From NCBI RefSeq assembly GCF_000013365.1, contig NC_007778.1, positions 496,001 to 560,000 of the forward strand: a stretch of 64,000 nt of DNA, given 5' to 3'. The translations under genes were made by a program, and so were the position numbers. Positions 55,346-63,358 of the stretch are shown here, one piece after another. This DNA is from Rhodopseudomonas palustris HaA2 (GTDB lineage: Bacteria > Pseudomonadota > Alphaproteobacteria > Rhizobiales > Xanthobacteraceae). The notes beneath the pieces were generated by a model. It had not been told where the DNA came from, did not search any database, and saw nothing but the letters and a program-made list of their open reading frames with translations. Within the stretch, counting starts at the first letter, position 1. Every line of letters begins with the position of its first letter.

Positions 55346-56071
55346 CTACCTCACCAGCAGCGTGACCAGCACCGGCACCAGCAGGGCGGTGATCAGCGCG
55401 TTCAGGCTCATGGCGATGCCGGCGAACACGCCGGCGATGGCGTCGACCTGGAAGGCGCGGGCGGTGCCGATGCCGTGCGATGCCAGCCCGACCGCGAAGC
55501 CGCGGGCGCGGAAGTCGCGGATGCCGAGCGCGTTCATCAGCGGCGTCACCACGATCGCCCCCATGATGCCGGTGAGGATCACGGCGACGGCGGTCAGCGA
55601 CGGATCGGCGCGCAGCGATTCGCTGATACCCATCGCGACGCCGGCGGTGACCGATTTCGGCGCCAGCGACAGCACCACCGGCTCGGGCAGACCCGCGAGC
55701 TGCGCCAGCACCACCACCGAGACGATTGCGGCGACGCAGCCGACCACCAGCGCGATCGCCATCGGCAGGATCGCGGCGACGACACGATGGCGGTTCTCGT
55801 AGAGCGGCACCGCCAGCGCCACGGTCGCCGGGCCGAGCAGAAAATGTACGAACTGCGCGCCGCTGAAATAGGTCGTGTAGGAGGTGCCGGTCAGCCACAG
55901 GAAGGCGCCGATGATCCACATCGCGTGCAGCACCGGGTTCATCAGCGGATTGCGCCCGGTGGCCTGCGACATGGCGTCGGTGGCGGCGTAGACCAGCAGC
56001 GTCACCGTCAGCCACAGCAGCGGCGTCTGCGAGAGATAGACCCACAGCGCGAACGGGTCGGCGGCGCTCAT
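55346..56071 (-). CDS. lrgB: LrgB family membrane protein
   Basis: Protein of 241 residues, six or seven hydrophobic helices. LrgB family landmarks are GPATVALAVPLYENRHRV, SLAPKSVTAGVAMGISESL (the APKSVT motif) and GLASHGIGTARAFQVD. LrgA/LrgB-type pairs (CidAB in Staphylococcus) act like holin-antiholin or pyruvate/central-metabolite transporters; PlgB-like members export or import glycolate in plastids. The ATG (56071) overlaps the lrgA stop by four bases, so the genes form a coupled operon. Confidence 0.88.
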   Translation of the reverse strand: MSAADPFALWVYLSQTPLLWLTVTLLVYAATDAMSQATGRNPLMNPVLHAMWIIGAFLWLTGTSYTTYFSGAQFVHFLLGPATVALAVPLYENRHRVVAAILPMAIALVVGCVAAIVSVVVLAQLAGLPEPVVLSLAPKSVTAGVAMGISESLRADPSLTAVAVILTGIMGAIVVTPLMNALGIRDFRARGFAVGLASHGIGTARAFQVDAIAGVFAGIAMSLNALITALLVPVLVTLLVR

Positions 56072-56466
56072 CGCGCGCCCCACATCGACAGCAGACGCGC
56101 CGTGACCAGGAAGGTCGCGACCGTCACCAGCAGCGTGATCAGCACCGAACCGGCGAGCACCAGCGCGATCGCGACGCCGTGCGCGGCGATCAGATCGAGC
56201 TGCTGGACCACGCCGACGCCGGCCGGCACGAACAGCAGCGACAGATGCGCCAGCATGGCTTTCGAGGCGGTCTCGACCCCGTCATGGCCGGCGCCGTCCT
56301 GGCGCAGCGGCCCGACCGCCAGCCAGCGCAGGCGATCGCGCGCCAGCAACAGGCCGAGCAGCAGCATCAGGCCGAGCACCGGCCCGGGCAAGGGCAGCGC
56401 CAGCGCGCGGACCACGACCTCGGCTGCGAGCTGGCAGAGCAGGATCAGGCCGAGACTCGCGATCAT
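56068..56466 (-). CDS. lrgA: LrgA/CidA family membrane protein
   Basis: Protein of 132 residues with four helices. It begins MIASLGLILLCQLAAEVVVR and has LPLPGPVLGLMLLLGLLLAR (the GPVLGL motif of LrgA/CidA), then LAHLSLLFVPAGVGVVQQ (FVPAGVG motif). It is the small partner of the LrgB protein encoded just downstream and couples to it in a membrane complex. ATG at 56466 is the start that gives the family N terminus. The hexanucleotide repeat at 56556-56591 lies about 90 bp upstream of it. Confidence 0.88.
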   Translation of the reverse strand: MIASLGLILLCQLAAEVVVRALALPLPGPVLGLMLLLGLLLARDRLRWLAVGPLRQDGAGHDGVETASKAMLAHLSLLFVPAGVGVVQQLDLIAAHGVAIALVLAGSVLITLLVTVATFLVTARLLSMWGAR

Positions 56467-56555
56467 GGGACCTCCGGACGAATTGGGAGGCGCCACGGAT
56501 GCGGCGTATCGGCAAGGCCTGTCAATCGTCGCGCCACGCGGGACCGGGCTGCGGC

Positions 56556-56591
56556 AGCCTCAGCCTCAGCCTCAGCCTCAGCCTCAGTCTC
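56556..56591. repeat. Hexanucleotide tandem repeat (AGCCTC)n upstream of lrgA
   Basis: Five perfect AGCCTC units (56556-56585) followed by one imperfect AGTCTC. It lies between lrgA and the end of the gene at 56609. Such a short repeat can vary in copy number by slippage, so it might alter spacing in the lrgA control region. Confidence 0.85.
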
Positions 56592-56608
56592 GGCCTTCAG
56601 CCGCGGCC

Positions 56609-57115
56609 TCAGCCCTTCAGCCGCTTGTTGCACTCGCTCCAATAGCCGCCGCCCTTCTGGATCCAGCGCAGTCCGCCGGTCGTATTGGCGGCCTTGTTGG
56701 CCTTCCATTGCTCGGCGCAGGTGTGCAGCCGGGCGAGGGTCGGCTTCTCCTTGGCGAATTTGGCGTCGATCGAGGCGGGGTACACGGCCGGTCCCTGCGG
56801 CGTCGCCGGCTCGGCGGATTTCGGCTTCGCTTTCGGCTTGGCGTCGGTTTTGGGGCCCGTCTTGGCTTCCGCCTTGCTGTCGGCTGTCGGCTCGGCCTTG
56901 TCCTTGGCCTCGGCGGTGGCGGTGTCGCCGCCGCATTGCGCCTTGCGGAAGTCGTTCCAGCCCTGGCCGTTCAGCGTGCCGGCGGTCTTGGCGGCCTGAT
57001 AGCGGGCGCTGCATTCCTGCGCGGTCAGCGCGGCGGCGGAGGTGACCGACGCCGAGGTCGGCAGCGCCGCCGCCAGCAGGGCCGCGGCCATCGTCGCGAA
57101 GGGTGGAGCTCTCAT
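56609..57115 (-). CDS. Hypothetical exported protein with Lys/Ala-rich linker
   Basis: Protein of 168 residues. A signal peptide covers about 1-28 (ATMAAALLAAALPTSASVTS). Two short Cys-containing modules, AQECSARYQAAKTAGTLNGQ then DFRKAQCGG at the start and LHTCAEQWKANKAANTT then GGYWSECNKRLKG at the end, are similar to each other and flank a roughly 50-residue Lys/Ala/Pro linker (KDKAEPTADSKAEAKTGPKT). Paired Cys in each module suggest disulfides in the periplasm. The small CxxxY...C module recurs in some exported Rhizobiales proteins of unknown role. ATG at 57115 follows an AGGAG site. Function unknown. Confidence 0.75.
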   Translation of the reverse strand: MRAPPFATMAAALLAAALPTSASVTSAAALTAQECSARYQAAKTAGTLNGQGWNDFRKAQCGGDTATAEAKDKAEPTADSKAEAKTGPKTDAKPKAKPKSAEPATPQGPAVYPASIDAKFAKEKPTLARLHTCAEQWKANKAANTTGGLRWIQKGGGYWSECNKRLKG

Positions 57116-57295
57116 CGTCCCGGTCTCCTGGTTCATGACCCGGGCCATCCTAGCGCCGGCTTGCGACCTGACAATTGCAAATTGATCGACATGCAACCGC
57201 TGGCCTTGCCGACGGCCGGCTGTGGCCGCGCCGCCGGTATGGCCGGGCGCGCCGTTCGCAATTGTCGGAGGTAGTTGTATTTGCGATAAGGTCGC

Positions 57296-58375
57296 GTGTC
57301 CCAAAATCCCGCGCTGACCGGCACGACCCTACGGTCGAAAACCCTCAATGTTCTCGAAACCATTGCGATCGGCGCTGCCGGCGGCGGGCTGTCCTATTGG
57401 GTGCAGCTACCCGGCGGACTGATCACCGGCGCCATGGTGGCGGTCGCCGCCGCGGGCCTGGCCGGCCGCAATATGGGGCTGCCGCCGCCGCTGGCGCATA
57501 TCGTGCTGATGGCGCTCGGCGTCTCGCTCGGCTCGATGGTGTCTCCGGCGATGATCCAAAATCTCAGTTCGTATCCGGTGACGATCGGGCTGCTGGCGGT
57601 GGCGACGTTCTGCGCGACCTTCGGCAGCGCGATCTATCTGCAGCGGGTCCACGGCTGGGACCGCACCTCGGCGCTGCTCGCCGGCAGCCCCGGCGCGCTG
57701 TCGCAGATCATCATGCTGGCAACCGAGCGCAAGGCCGACGTGCCGGGCATCGCGGTGGTGCAGATCATGCGGGTGATCATCCTGACCAGCGCGGTGCCGC
57801 TGCTGATCGCGATGACCGGGATGACGGCGGGCGGATCGCTGCCGGTGCGCGGCCCGGAGGCGACGCCGCTGGTGCTGGTCGCAATCGCCGTCGTCGCGGT
57901 CGGCGCGTCGCTGCTGCTGCGGCTGATCAAATTCCCGGCGAGCTGGATGTTCGGCGCGATGCTCGGCTCCTCGGTGCTGCACGGCTCCGGGCTGGTCGAG
58001 GGCACGCTGCCGGAGTGGGCCTATCTGTCGGCGCTGGTCGGGATCGGCACGCTGATCGGCTCGCGCTTCGGCGCCATCAAGCTGCGCACCATCCTCAGCC
58101 ATCTCGCCGCGGCGCTCGGCTCGTTCGCGGTCGCCATCGCGATCTCGGCGGTGTTCGTCGTCGCGCTCCTGCTGACCACGCCGGTGCGGACCGCCGATCT
58201 GGTGGTGGCGTTCGCGCCAGGCGCGATGGATGCGATGATGGCGCTGGCGCTGACGCTGCACATCGATCCGGTGTTCGTCGGCGCGCATCATCTGTCGCGC
58301 TTCGTCTATGTGTCGATCGTGACGCCCGGCATCGTCCACTGGTTCGGACGCAGCCCCGACGATCTCGACGACTAG
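57296..58375 (+). CDS. AbrB family membrane protein (PF05145-like)
   Basis: Membrane protein of 359 residues with about ten helices and two internally similar halves. The motif LPGGLITGAMVAVAAAGLAG and the related FPASWMFGAMLGSSVLHGSG repeat, together with LLAGSPGALSQIIMLATERK and VAFAPGAMDAMMALALTLHI, are the AbrB duplication family (once called ammonia monooxygenase-like). It is a transporter-like family of unknown substrate, not the AbrB transcription regulator. GTG at 57296 is the only fitting start. It is divergent from the gene at 56609-57115, and its stop is three bases from the 98-bp repeat. Confidence 0.85.
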   Translation: MSQNPALTGTTLRSKTLNVLETIAIGAAGGGLSYWVQLPGGLITGAMVAVAAAGLAGRNMGLPPPLAHIVLMALGVSLGSMVSPAMIQNLSSYPVTIGLLAVATFCATFGSAIYLQRVHGWDRTSALLAGSPGALSQIIMLATERKADVPGIAVVQIMRVIILTSAVPLLIAMTGMTAGGSLPVRGPEATPLVLVAIAVVAVGASLLLRLIKFPASWMFGAMLGSSVLHGSGLVEGTLPEWAYLSALVGIGTLIGSRFGAIKLRTILSHLAAALGSFAVAIAISAVFVVALLLTTPVRTADLVVAFAPGAMDAMMALALTLHIDPVFVGAHHLSRFVYVSIVTPGIVHWFGRSPDDLDD

Positions 58376-58378
58376 AGC

Positions 58379-58476
58379 TTTTCCGGTTCTGACAGGATCA
58401 GAACCGGAGCTCTCGATTCTTGATTTGACGCGTTTTCTTTACGCGAACCGGTATCCACTTCGCTCGAAAACGCTAT
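58379..58476. repeat. 98-bp double-hairpin repeat (copy B)
   Basis: Same unit as 9491-9588: hairpin 1 CCGGTTCTGA...TCAGAACCGG and hairpin 2 GCGTTTTC...GAAAACGC, with about six base differences. It fits almost exactly between two converging genes: three bases after the AbrB-family stop and five before the PRC-barrel stop. Confidence 0.9.
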
Positions 58477-58481
58477 CGCGC

Positions 58482-59213
58482 TCAGGGCTTCTCGAAGAAC
58501 GCGTCGTTGCGGGCGCGCCATTTTGGGTCCGAGAGCCAGTTGTAGTCCTGATCGGGCATCACCGGCACCGTCTCCATCACGTCCTTCACGATCGGGAGAA
58601 AGAAGCTCGATCGATCCTGCGTGACTTTGAGTGACCGGATCGGCACCACGATGCTGTCCTTGCCGGTGGTGAAGAATCCGCCCGACGCGATGATCGCGTA
58701 GTCGCGCCCGTCCTTGGTGCCGAACACGATGTTGCGGACCTCGCCGACGATCTTGTCGTCGGAACTGCGGACTTCCGCCCCGATCATCTCGTCGGTCCGC
58801 AGACCGGGCGTCAGCTGGTCGATCCTGATCAGCGGCTTGGCATCCTTGTCGTCGCGGCTGCCCGCCGGCGTCCCGCGCCGGGATTTCGGTTCGCGGGCGG
58901 AATTCTGGATATCCGCCTGCTCCTCGTCATTGTCGCCGAGCGACCCCATCGGCGGCCCGGCGATCAGTTCGCGAATGTTGGCGAGCAGACGCTCGCAGTC
59001 GTCGTGGCGCCCATAGGATCGCAACGTGAAGGCGGCATCGCGCAGGCTCCGGAGGTCGCGCACGGCCTGACTGTTCGCCGGCCCGCGAAATCGGGGATTT
59101 TCCTGAATCGCCTCTTCGAGCTTGGCGTCGGCGATCTCGCACGCGGCCAGCGCCTGGGTCGTGCCGACGGTGCCGATCACTGCGGCCACGACCAGGAGTT
59201 TTGCGGTTGTCAT
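58482..59213 (-). CDS. PRC-barrel domain protein, exported
   Basis: Protein of 243 residues with a signal peptide (LLVVAAVIGTVGTTQALAA). The N-terminal part (CEIADAKLEEAIQENPRFRG) is helical, with a pair of Cys (about 25 and 73, in RHDDCERLLANI). A Ser/Arg/Asp-rich linker follows. The C-terminal PRC-barrel is marked by DEMIGAEVRSSDDKIVGEVRN, YAIIASGGFFTTGKDSIVVP and LPIVKDVMETVP. PRC-barrel domains bind RNA (RimM) or act in photosynthetic reaction centres (H subunit); exported forms in this group are of unknown role. ATG at 59213 follows an AGGA site. Similarity to the reaction-centre H subunit is only at fold level. Confidence 0.85.
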   Translation of the reverse strand: MTTAKLLVVAAVIGTVGTTQALAACEIADAKLEEAIQENPRFRGPANSQAVRDLRSLRDAAFTLRSYGRHDDCERLLANIRELIAGPPMGSLGDNDEEQADIQNSAREPKSRRGTPAGSRDDKDAKPLIRIDQLTPGLRTDEMIGAEVRSSDDKIVGEVRNIVFGTKDGRDYAIIASGGFFTTGKDSIVVPIRSLKVTQDRSSFFLPIVKDVMETVPVMPDQDYNWLSDPKWRARNDAFFEKP

Positions 59214-59303
59214 TGCGAAGTGTCCTGTATCTGGCTTGCGCGTTCGAGCGCGAGACGTGAAGGCCTGTGCGAGTAATGACATTCAGCGAGTTCGGCCGGG
59301 CCG

Positions 59304-59681
59304 TCACGCCGCATAGGTCAGCCGGCGAACAGCATCGATGATTTCCGCCGGTTGGTAGGGCTTGAGGAAGAACAGGGCGTCCGGCGGAAGATCGCCGGCC
59401 TGCAATTTGAAATGTCCCGAAGTCGCTATGATCTTGATCGGGGGCCACCGTTCCCTGACGGCCGCCGCAAGTTTCAGACCGTTCATGGCACCCGGCATAT
59501 CGATATCGGTGAACATCAGCCGGATGTCCGGATCGCGCTCGAGCAGCCGAATGCCTTCGGCCGCACTGATCGCCTCCACGACGTCGACGCCCGCCGCGCG
59601 CAGAAACTCGACCACGTCCATACGTATGAACATTTCGTCCTCGACGACGAGAACGCGGATGGGTGGGTGGATTGAAGCCAT
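59304..59681 (-). CDS. Single-domain response regulator
   Basis: Receiver-only protein of 125 residues. Acidic pocket VVEDEMFIRMD, phosphorylated Asp in LMFTDIDMPGAMNGL, Thr-Ser in IIATSGHF, Lys in FFLKPYQPAEI. With no output domain it acts through protein contact or as part of a phosphorelay. It lies 74 bp after the GAF-HWE/HisKA_2 kinase gene on the same strand; such kinases often carry or are paired with single receivers like this one. The pair probably forms one system. Confidence 0.88.
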   Translation of the reverse strand: MASIHPPIRVLVVEDEMFIRMDVVEFLRAAGVDVVEAISAAEGIRLLERDPDIRLMFTDIDMPGAMNGLKLAAAVRERWPPIKIIATSGHFKLQAGDLPPDALFFLKPYQPAEIIDAVRRLTYAA

Positions 59682-59755
59682 CTAACAGGGACTCACAGGG
59701 TTCGCATGATCCGGCGTCCGGGATGTCGACTGCAGCTCGCGCATCGAACGGTCGT

Positions 59756-60958
59756 TCATGGCGGGTCGAGCGGAAATTTGATGGTGAACAGGGCCCCCCG
59801 CGGGATGTTCTTCGAGATCTCGAGCTCGCCCATCAACTGTCGGACCAGGCCGAGGATGACGCGAAAGCCGAGGCTCTTTCGCGGCTGGTTGATGTCGAAA
59901 CCATCGGGCAGGCCGGTGCCTTCGTCGGAAATCTCGACGAGCAGATGCCCGTTGATCTCCCGCGCGTCCATCCTGATCACACCGGGTCCATCGACATAGG
60001 CGTATTTTATGGCGTTGGTGACGAGTTCGTTGACCAGCAGCCCCAGCGGGATCGCCTTGTCGGCGGACAGGATGACGGGGTCGGAACGCGATTGAAGCGT
60101 ATGTTCCGGCGCCGAGCTCTGCAGGTTCTTGCACAGATGGCCGACGAAGTCGGACAGGTCGACGAAGCCGACCTTGCTGCCCCGCCATAGATGATCGTGC
60201 ACCTCCGCGATCGAGGCGACGCGCATCGCCGCATTTTCCAATGCGTTCTTCACGTCGGCGGACTCCGAACCGCGCGCCTGGACCCGCAGCAGGCCGACCA
60301 CCGAGGTGAGGCTGTTCTTGACGCGATGACTCATCTCGCGCGTCAGCAGGGCCTCGTGTTCGAGCGCGTCCTGAAGCTTGGCGTCGGCTTGCTGGCGTTC
60401 GATCGCGATACCGAGCAGGCCTGCGAAGCCGGCCAGAAAATCCGCGTCGGCGTCGTCGAACTGCCCCGGATCCGGACTATCCGCTTCGAGAATGCCGAAC
60501 GCCGTATCGCCCTCGCCGCCCCGCCGGATCAGCACATTGATCGCACGTTTGATGCCGTGGTCGGCCAGCAGTTTCGGCGTCCGGAAACGCGTCTCCTTCT
60601 GCAGGTGATTGGAGATCACCGATTGCCCGGTCTGAAAGGCGTAGCCGGCGGGCGATTCGATGTCGGCGCCGAGCGACACATGGTCCACCGTGCCGGCGGG
60701 CCAGCCGATTCCGGCGCGCACGATCAGGCGCTTTTCGCCGGGCTCGTATTCGAGGACCTTGGCGTAGGAGCAACCCAGGCCGCGGGCGCTGAGGCCGGCT
60801 GCCTGCTGCAGGATGTGCCGGAAGTCGCGTGACTGCAGGGCGGCCGTCCCGAATTCCCGAAGCAGCGCCTGCTGGCGGCGACGGTACGGCAGCTCGTCCT
60901 GGCGATTGAGAGAAGCATCTGAGGCGCTCGGCGAGACCAGCCTCGTTTCGGAGGGCAT
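59756..60958 (-). CDS. GAF-domain sensor histidine kinase of the HWE/HisKA_2 class
   Basis: Cytoplasmic kinase of 400 residues. A GAF sensor covers about 40-190 (RDFRHILQQAAGLSARGLG, then DHVSLGADIESPAGYAFQTG, ISNHLQKETRFRTPKLLADH, GIKRAINVLIRRGGEGDTAF). The dimerisation and phosphorylation helix has EALLTREMSHRVKNSLTSVV, the HRVKNSL box of HWE/HisKA_2 kinases. The ATPase part has LGLLVNELVTNAIKYAYVD and ISDEGTGLPDGFD. There is no membrane segment. Such kinases work in general stress and light signalling; blue-light versions carry LOV in place of GAF. ATG at 60958 gives MPSETRLVSP. Adjacent to a lone receiver. Confidence 0.9.
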   Translation of the reverse strand: MPSETRLVSPSASDASLNRQDELPYRRRQQALLREFGTAALQSRDFRHILQQAAGLSARGLGCSYAKVLEYEPGEKRLIVRAGIGWPAGTVDHVSLGADIESPAGYAFQTGQSVISNHLQKETRFRTPKLLADHGIKRAINVLIRRGGEGDTAFGILEADSPDPGQFDDADADFLAGFAGLLGIAIERQQADAKLQDALEHEALLTREMSHRVKNSLTSVVGLLRVQARGSESADVKNALENAAMRVASIAEVHDHLWRGSKVGFVDLSDFVGHLCKNLQSSAPEHTLQSRSDPVILSADKAIPLGLLVNELVTNAIKYAYVDGPGVIRMDAREINGHLLVEISDEGTGLPDGFDINQPRKSLGFRVILGLVRQLMGELEISKNIPRGALFTIKFPLDPP

Positions 60959-61129
60959 GAAGCTGCCAATTCTAGGTCGTGTCACTTCGCAGAGAAGCTG
61001 GCCACACGAGAGCCTCAACGAGAACCCGCACCAACCGCCCGAATGACGATATTTGACAATGTTCTCGGGGTGTTTTGGTTCCAGATGCGACCGATCGGCG
61101 GGTCGAAACGGCCGCTGGCCGGCGGGCGT

Positions 61130-61675
61130 TCAGCGCCGGATCCGGCCGATCCCCCAGCCGGCGAGCGCCGCGATGGCGAGCGACAGCAGCACGTTGTAGC
61201 CGGCGAAGGACAGGCCGAACATCCGCCACTGGGCCTCGTCGCAACGCACCACGGTGACCTTGTCGAGCTGGTCGAGCAGGCTGCCGGCACGGCTGAGATC
61301 GAGCACCGGGCCGCTGCAATCGCTCGGCCCGGCCCAGAACTTCCACTCGACGCCGGCGTGGTAGGCGGCGAGCCCGGCATTGCCGAGCGCCAGCAACGCC
61401 AGCACGGCGAGGCCGGCCAGCAGCAGCGAGACCGGGGCCTCGCGCCGCGCGGCGATCGCGATCAGCGCGGCGAGCGGGACCGAGGCGTAATAGGCATAGC
61501 GCTGCTCCAGGCAGAGCGGGCACGGGTGAAAGTCGAGGAAGAGCTGGAAATACCACGCGGTCGCCAGCGCCGCCACCGAGACGGCGCCGATCGTCAGTGC
61601 CACGGTCTGCGCCACGCGGGCCGCGCGCGCCGGCCGGGTGGCGAGGCCGGACTGATCGAGGGGACTGGCGGTCAC
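61130..61675 (-). CDS. dsbB: Disulfide bond formation protein DsbB
   Basis: Inner-membrane protein of 181 residues with four helices that reoxidises DsbA using quinone. Cys pair 1 is in DFHPCPLCLEQR (CxxC, periplasmic loop 1); pair 2 is in GPSDCSGPVL and VVRCDEAQW (loop 2). Hydrophobic segments are VAQTVALTIGAVSVAALATA, YASVPLAALIAIAA, SLLLAGLAVLALLALG and GYNVLLSLAIAALAGW. Length is close to E. coli DsbB (176). GTG at 61675 gives the normal start. No dsbA is nearby. Confidence 0.9.
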   Translation of the reverse strand: MTASPLDQSGLATRPARAARVAQTVALTIGAVSVAALATAWYFQLFLDFHPCPLCLEQRYAYYASVPLAALIAIAARREAPVSLLLAGLAVLALLALGNAGLAAYHAGVEWKFWAGPSDCSGPVLDLSRAGSLLDQLDKVTVVRCDEAQWRMFGLSFAGYNVLLSLAIAALAGWGIGRIRR

Positions 61676-61808
61676 GGGCTTCTCCAGATGTGGTCCGCGT
61701 CGTATCGCGCGGTCGCGGCGGTGTCGAGGCGGCCGGGATCAAACCCGAGATCAAACCATGGTGTGACGGCCGGGGCCGCCGCCCGGCCGCCGCCGCGCGG
61801 GCCCCGGG

Positions 61809-61836
61809 TTGACCCCGAAATCCCGCCCGCTATAGT
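61809..61836 (+). promoter_or_regulatory. Housekeeping promoter of tRNA-Leu
   Basis: TTGACC at 61809-61814, a 16-bp spacer, TATAGT at 61831-61836. It lies 37 bp before the mature 5' end of the tRNA. Both boxes are close to the alphaproteobacterial sigma-70 consensus. Confidence 0.7.
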
Positions 61837-61872
61837 CCGCGCGCTTCGCCGCCGGGCCTCCCGGCAGCGCGG

Positions 61873-61957
61873 GCCCCTGTGGCGGAACTGGTAGACGCGC
61901 TCGACTCAAAATCGAGTTCCGCAAGGAGTGCTGGTTCGATCCCGGCCAGGGGCACCA
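61873..61957 (+). tRNA. tRNA-Leu (anticodon CAA)
   Basis: Acceptor arm GCCCCTG pairs with CAGGGGC; discriminator A and encoded CCA end the gene. Anticodon stem CTCGA / TCGAG with loop CTCAAAA gives anticodon CAA, so it reads UUG. A long variable arm (GTTCCGCAAGGAGTGC region) is present, as expected for a class II tRNA. T arm GCTGGTTCGATCCCGGC. Confidence 0.96.
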
Positions 61958-62476
61958 ATCCTCGCGACGCGGTGATGCGCAAACCCGATCGCGTGTCCCG
62001 GCGGGCCTCCCGATCTCGAAGCTCCCCTGCAATCGGCTGACGACGGCTCGGCGCACGGCACCGGCATATCCGAGGTGCGCCGCGATCATGGTCGGGCGTC
62101 CAAGCGCCTGCACATGGATGACTGTGCGGTCGATGCTTGATCGGATCGGTGCACGCGGGGCGCGCATCGCGGGATGCCGGACGCCGTGATCGACATCGAC
62201 GCTTAGCGTCGCCTCAGGCGTCCTGCTGCATGGCCCGGGTGCGCCGTGTCCGCAGCGCGCGAATGACTGCGCGCAGGCGCGATGCGGACTGCCTGTTTCC
62301 TTATCAATGTGTAGCCCGCGAAGCTCACCGCGGCCGACGATACGCAGGCACGGGGCGTTTGCATCCGCGCGTCGCTTGACACGGATTTGTCATTCGAGAA
62401 CTCTTCGCAAGCGATCGAGCTAACTAACTCGAGCTGAGAAGTCACCGGCCGGCGGAGTTTTGATCAGGGGTCGCGC
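61958..62476. other. Intergenic region after tRNA-Leu
   Basis: 519 bp with no convincing gene; the short open frames have no ribosome site or coding pattern. The right end holds TTGACA at 62376-62381 inside TGACA-CGGATT-TGTCA, a possible promoter or operator for the gene at 62477. No integrase or attachment-site repeat of the tRNA 3' end is visible. Confidence 0.5.
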
Positions 62477-63358
62477 ATGGCTGCGGAATTTGGAGATCGT
62501 CGGTTGGTAGTTGCGCCCGAAATGAGGCGTCCGTTGCGGGATGTGTCCGATCCCGGCGCGGGTTTCGCTGCGAAGCTCGATTCGTCGGATCAGTTTGGCG
62601 GCGGTCGCGGATCGGGAGAGGAGCTCGCGCCCCAACGAGGCCGGATCGACACGCTCTCGCCGCAGGCAGACATCGTTTCGATTCCGTGGCGCGAAGGACA
62701 TGCGATCGAAGGCTGCTTCGTCGCCTCCGGCGCACCGGCATCGGACGACGTTCCGGTCATTCTCTGCGTCGGCGAATCCCGGCTCAGCAAAGAGCAACTA
62801 CTCGCGGCGTTTGCGCAGTCGGCGCACGAGTCCGGGATGAGCCTGCTCGGCATCGATCTTCCCGCTCCGATACGCAGTCTGGAAGCAGAGCCGCCTGCGA
62901 CGCCCGAGACGGCGATCGTCGCAGCCATCGACTACCTGCACGAGAGAGCCGGCGTCGATGCCGAGCGGATCGCCGTCGTGGCGGACGGATCGCCGTCATC
63001 CATGGTGGCCAGAGGCGTTGCGCTCGATGGCCGGGTGGCGGCGGCGGTTTGCGATGCCGGAGTCTGGCAGTTGTGGGAGCACGACCAGATCTGCGGGCTT
63101 GAAGCTGCCGGCAGTATCGAGCCTCTCGCGGTCCGCGCGCTCCGGTGTCCGACGCTGATGCTGATCCGGTCCAACGACGGCATCGATCCGGAGCATGTCA
63201 GGCAATTGCTGGCGCGGTCGGGGACGCGCGATGTCGATCTACGGGAATTCGCACCGTCCGGGCCGGATCGGACCGAGCCGCTGGCGTCGGCCGCCGAGAT
63301 CGTCGTTCAGTGGTTGACCGAGCAATTGCAAGGCCGAGCGCCCGCCAGTCCGGTCTAG
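62477..63358 (+). CDS. Degenerate alpha/beta-hydrolase-like protein
   Basis: Protein of 293 residues. After about 60 polar residues, an alpha/beta-hydrolase order of strands and helices is visible: VPVILCVGESRLSKEQLLAA, GMSLLGIDLPAPIRS, AAIDYLHERAGVDAERIAVV and CPTLMLIRSNDGIDPEHVR. The nucleophile elbow reads VVADGSPSSMVA: the Ser is present (GSPSS), but the usual GxSxG is replaced. The C-terminal position of the catalytic His (REFAPSGPDRTEPL) has no His. So the fold is probably kept and the triad is incomplete. It may be a non-catalytic family member. The stop codon overlaps that of the convergent MarR gene in CTAG. Function unknown. Confidence 0.7.
   Translation: MAAEFGDRRLVVAPEMRRPLRDVSDPGAGFAAKLDSSDQFGGGRGSGEELAPQRGRIDTLSPQADIVSIPWREGHAIEGCFVASGAPASDDVPVILCVGESRLSKEQLLAAFAQSAHESGMSLLGIDLPAPIRSLEAEPPATPETAIVAAIDYLHERAGVDAERIAVVADGSPSSMVARGVALDGRVAAAVCDAGVWQLWEHDQICGLEAAGSIEPLAVRALRCPTLMLIRSNDGIDPEHVRQLLARSGTRDVDLREFAPSGPDRTEPLASAAEIVVQWLTEQLQGRAPASPV

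Noticed and set aside
62203-62445. Minus-strand 80-codon frame after tRNA-Leu
   Set aside because: No ribosome site and a random-like composition.
61873-62476. Integrative element at tRNA-Leu
   Set aside because: No integrase, no duplicated 3' end of the tRNA and no foreign genes downstream within the window.
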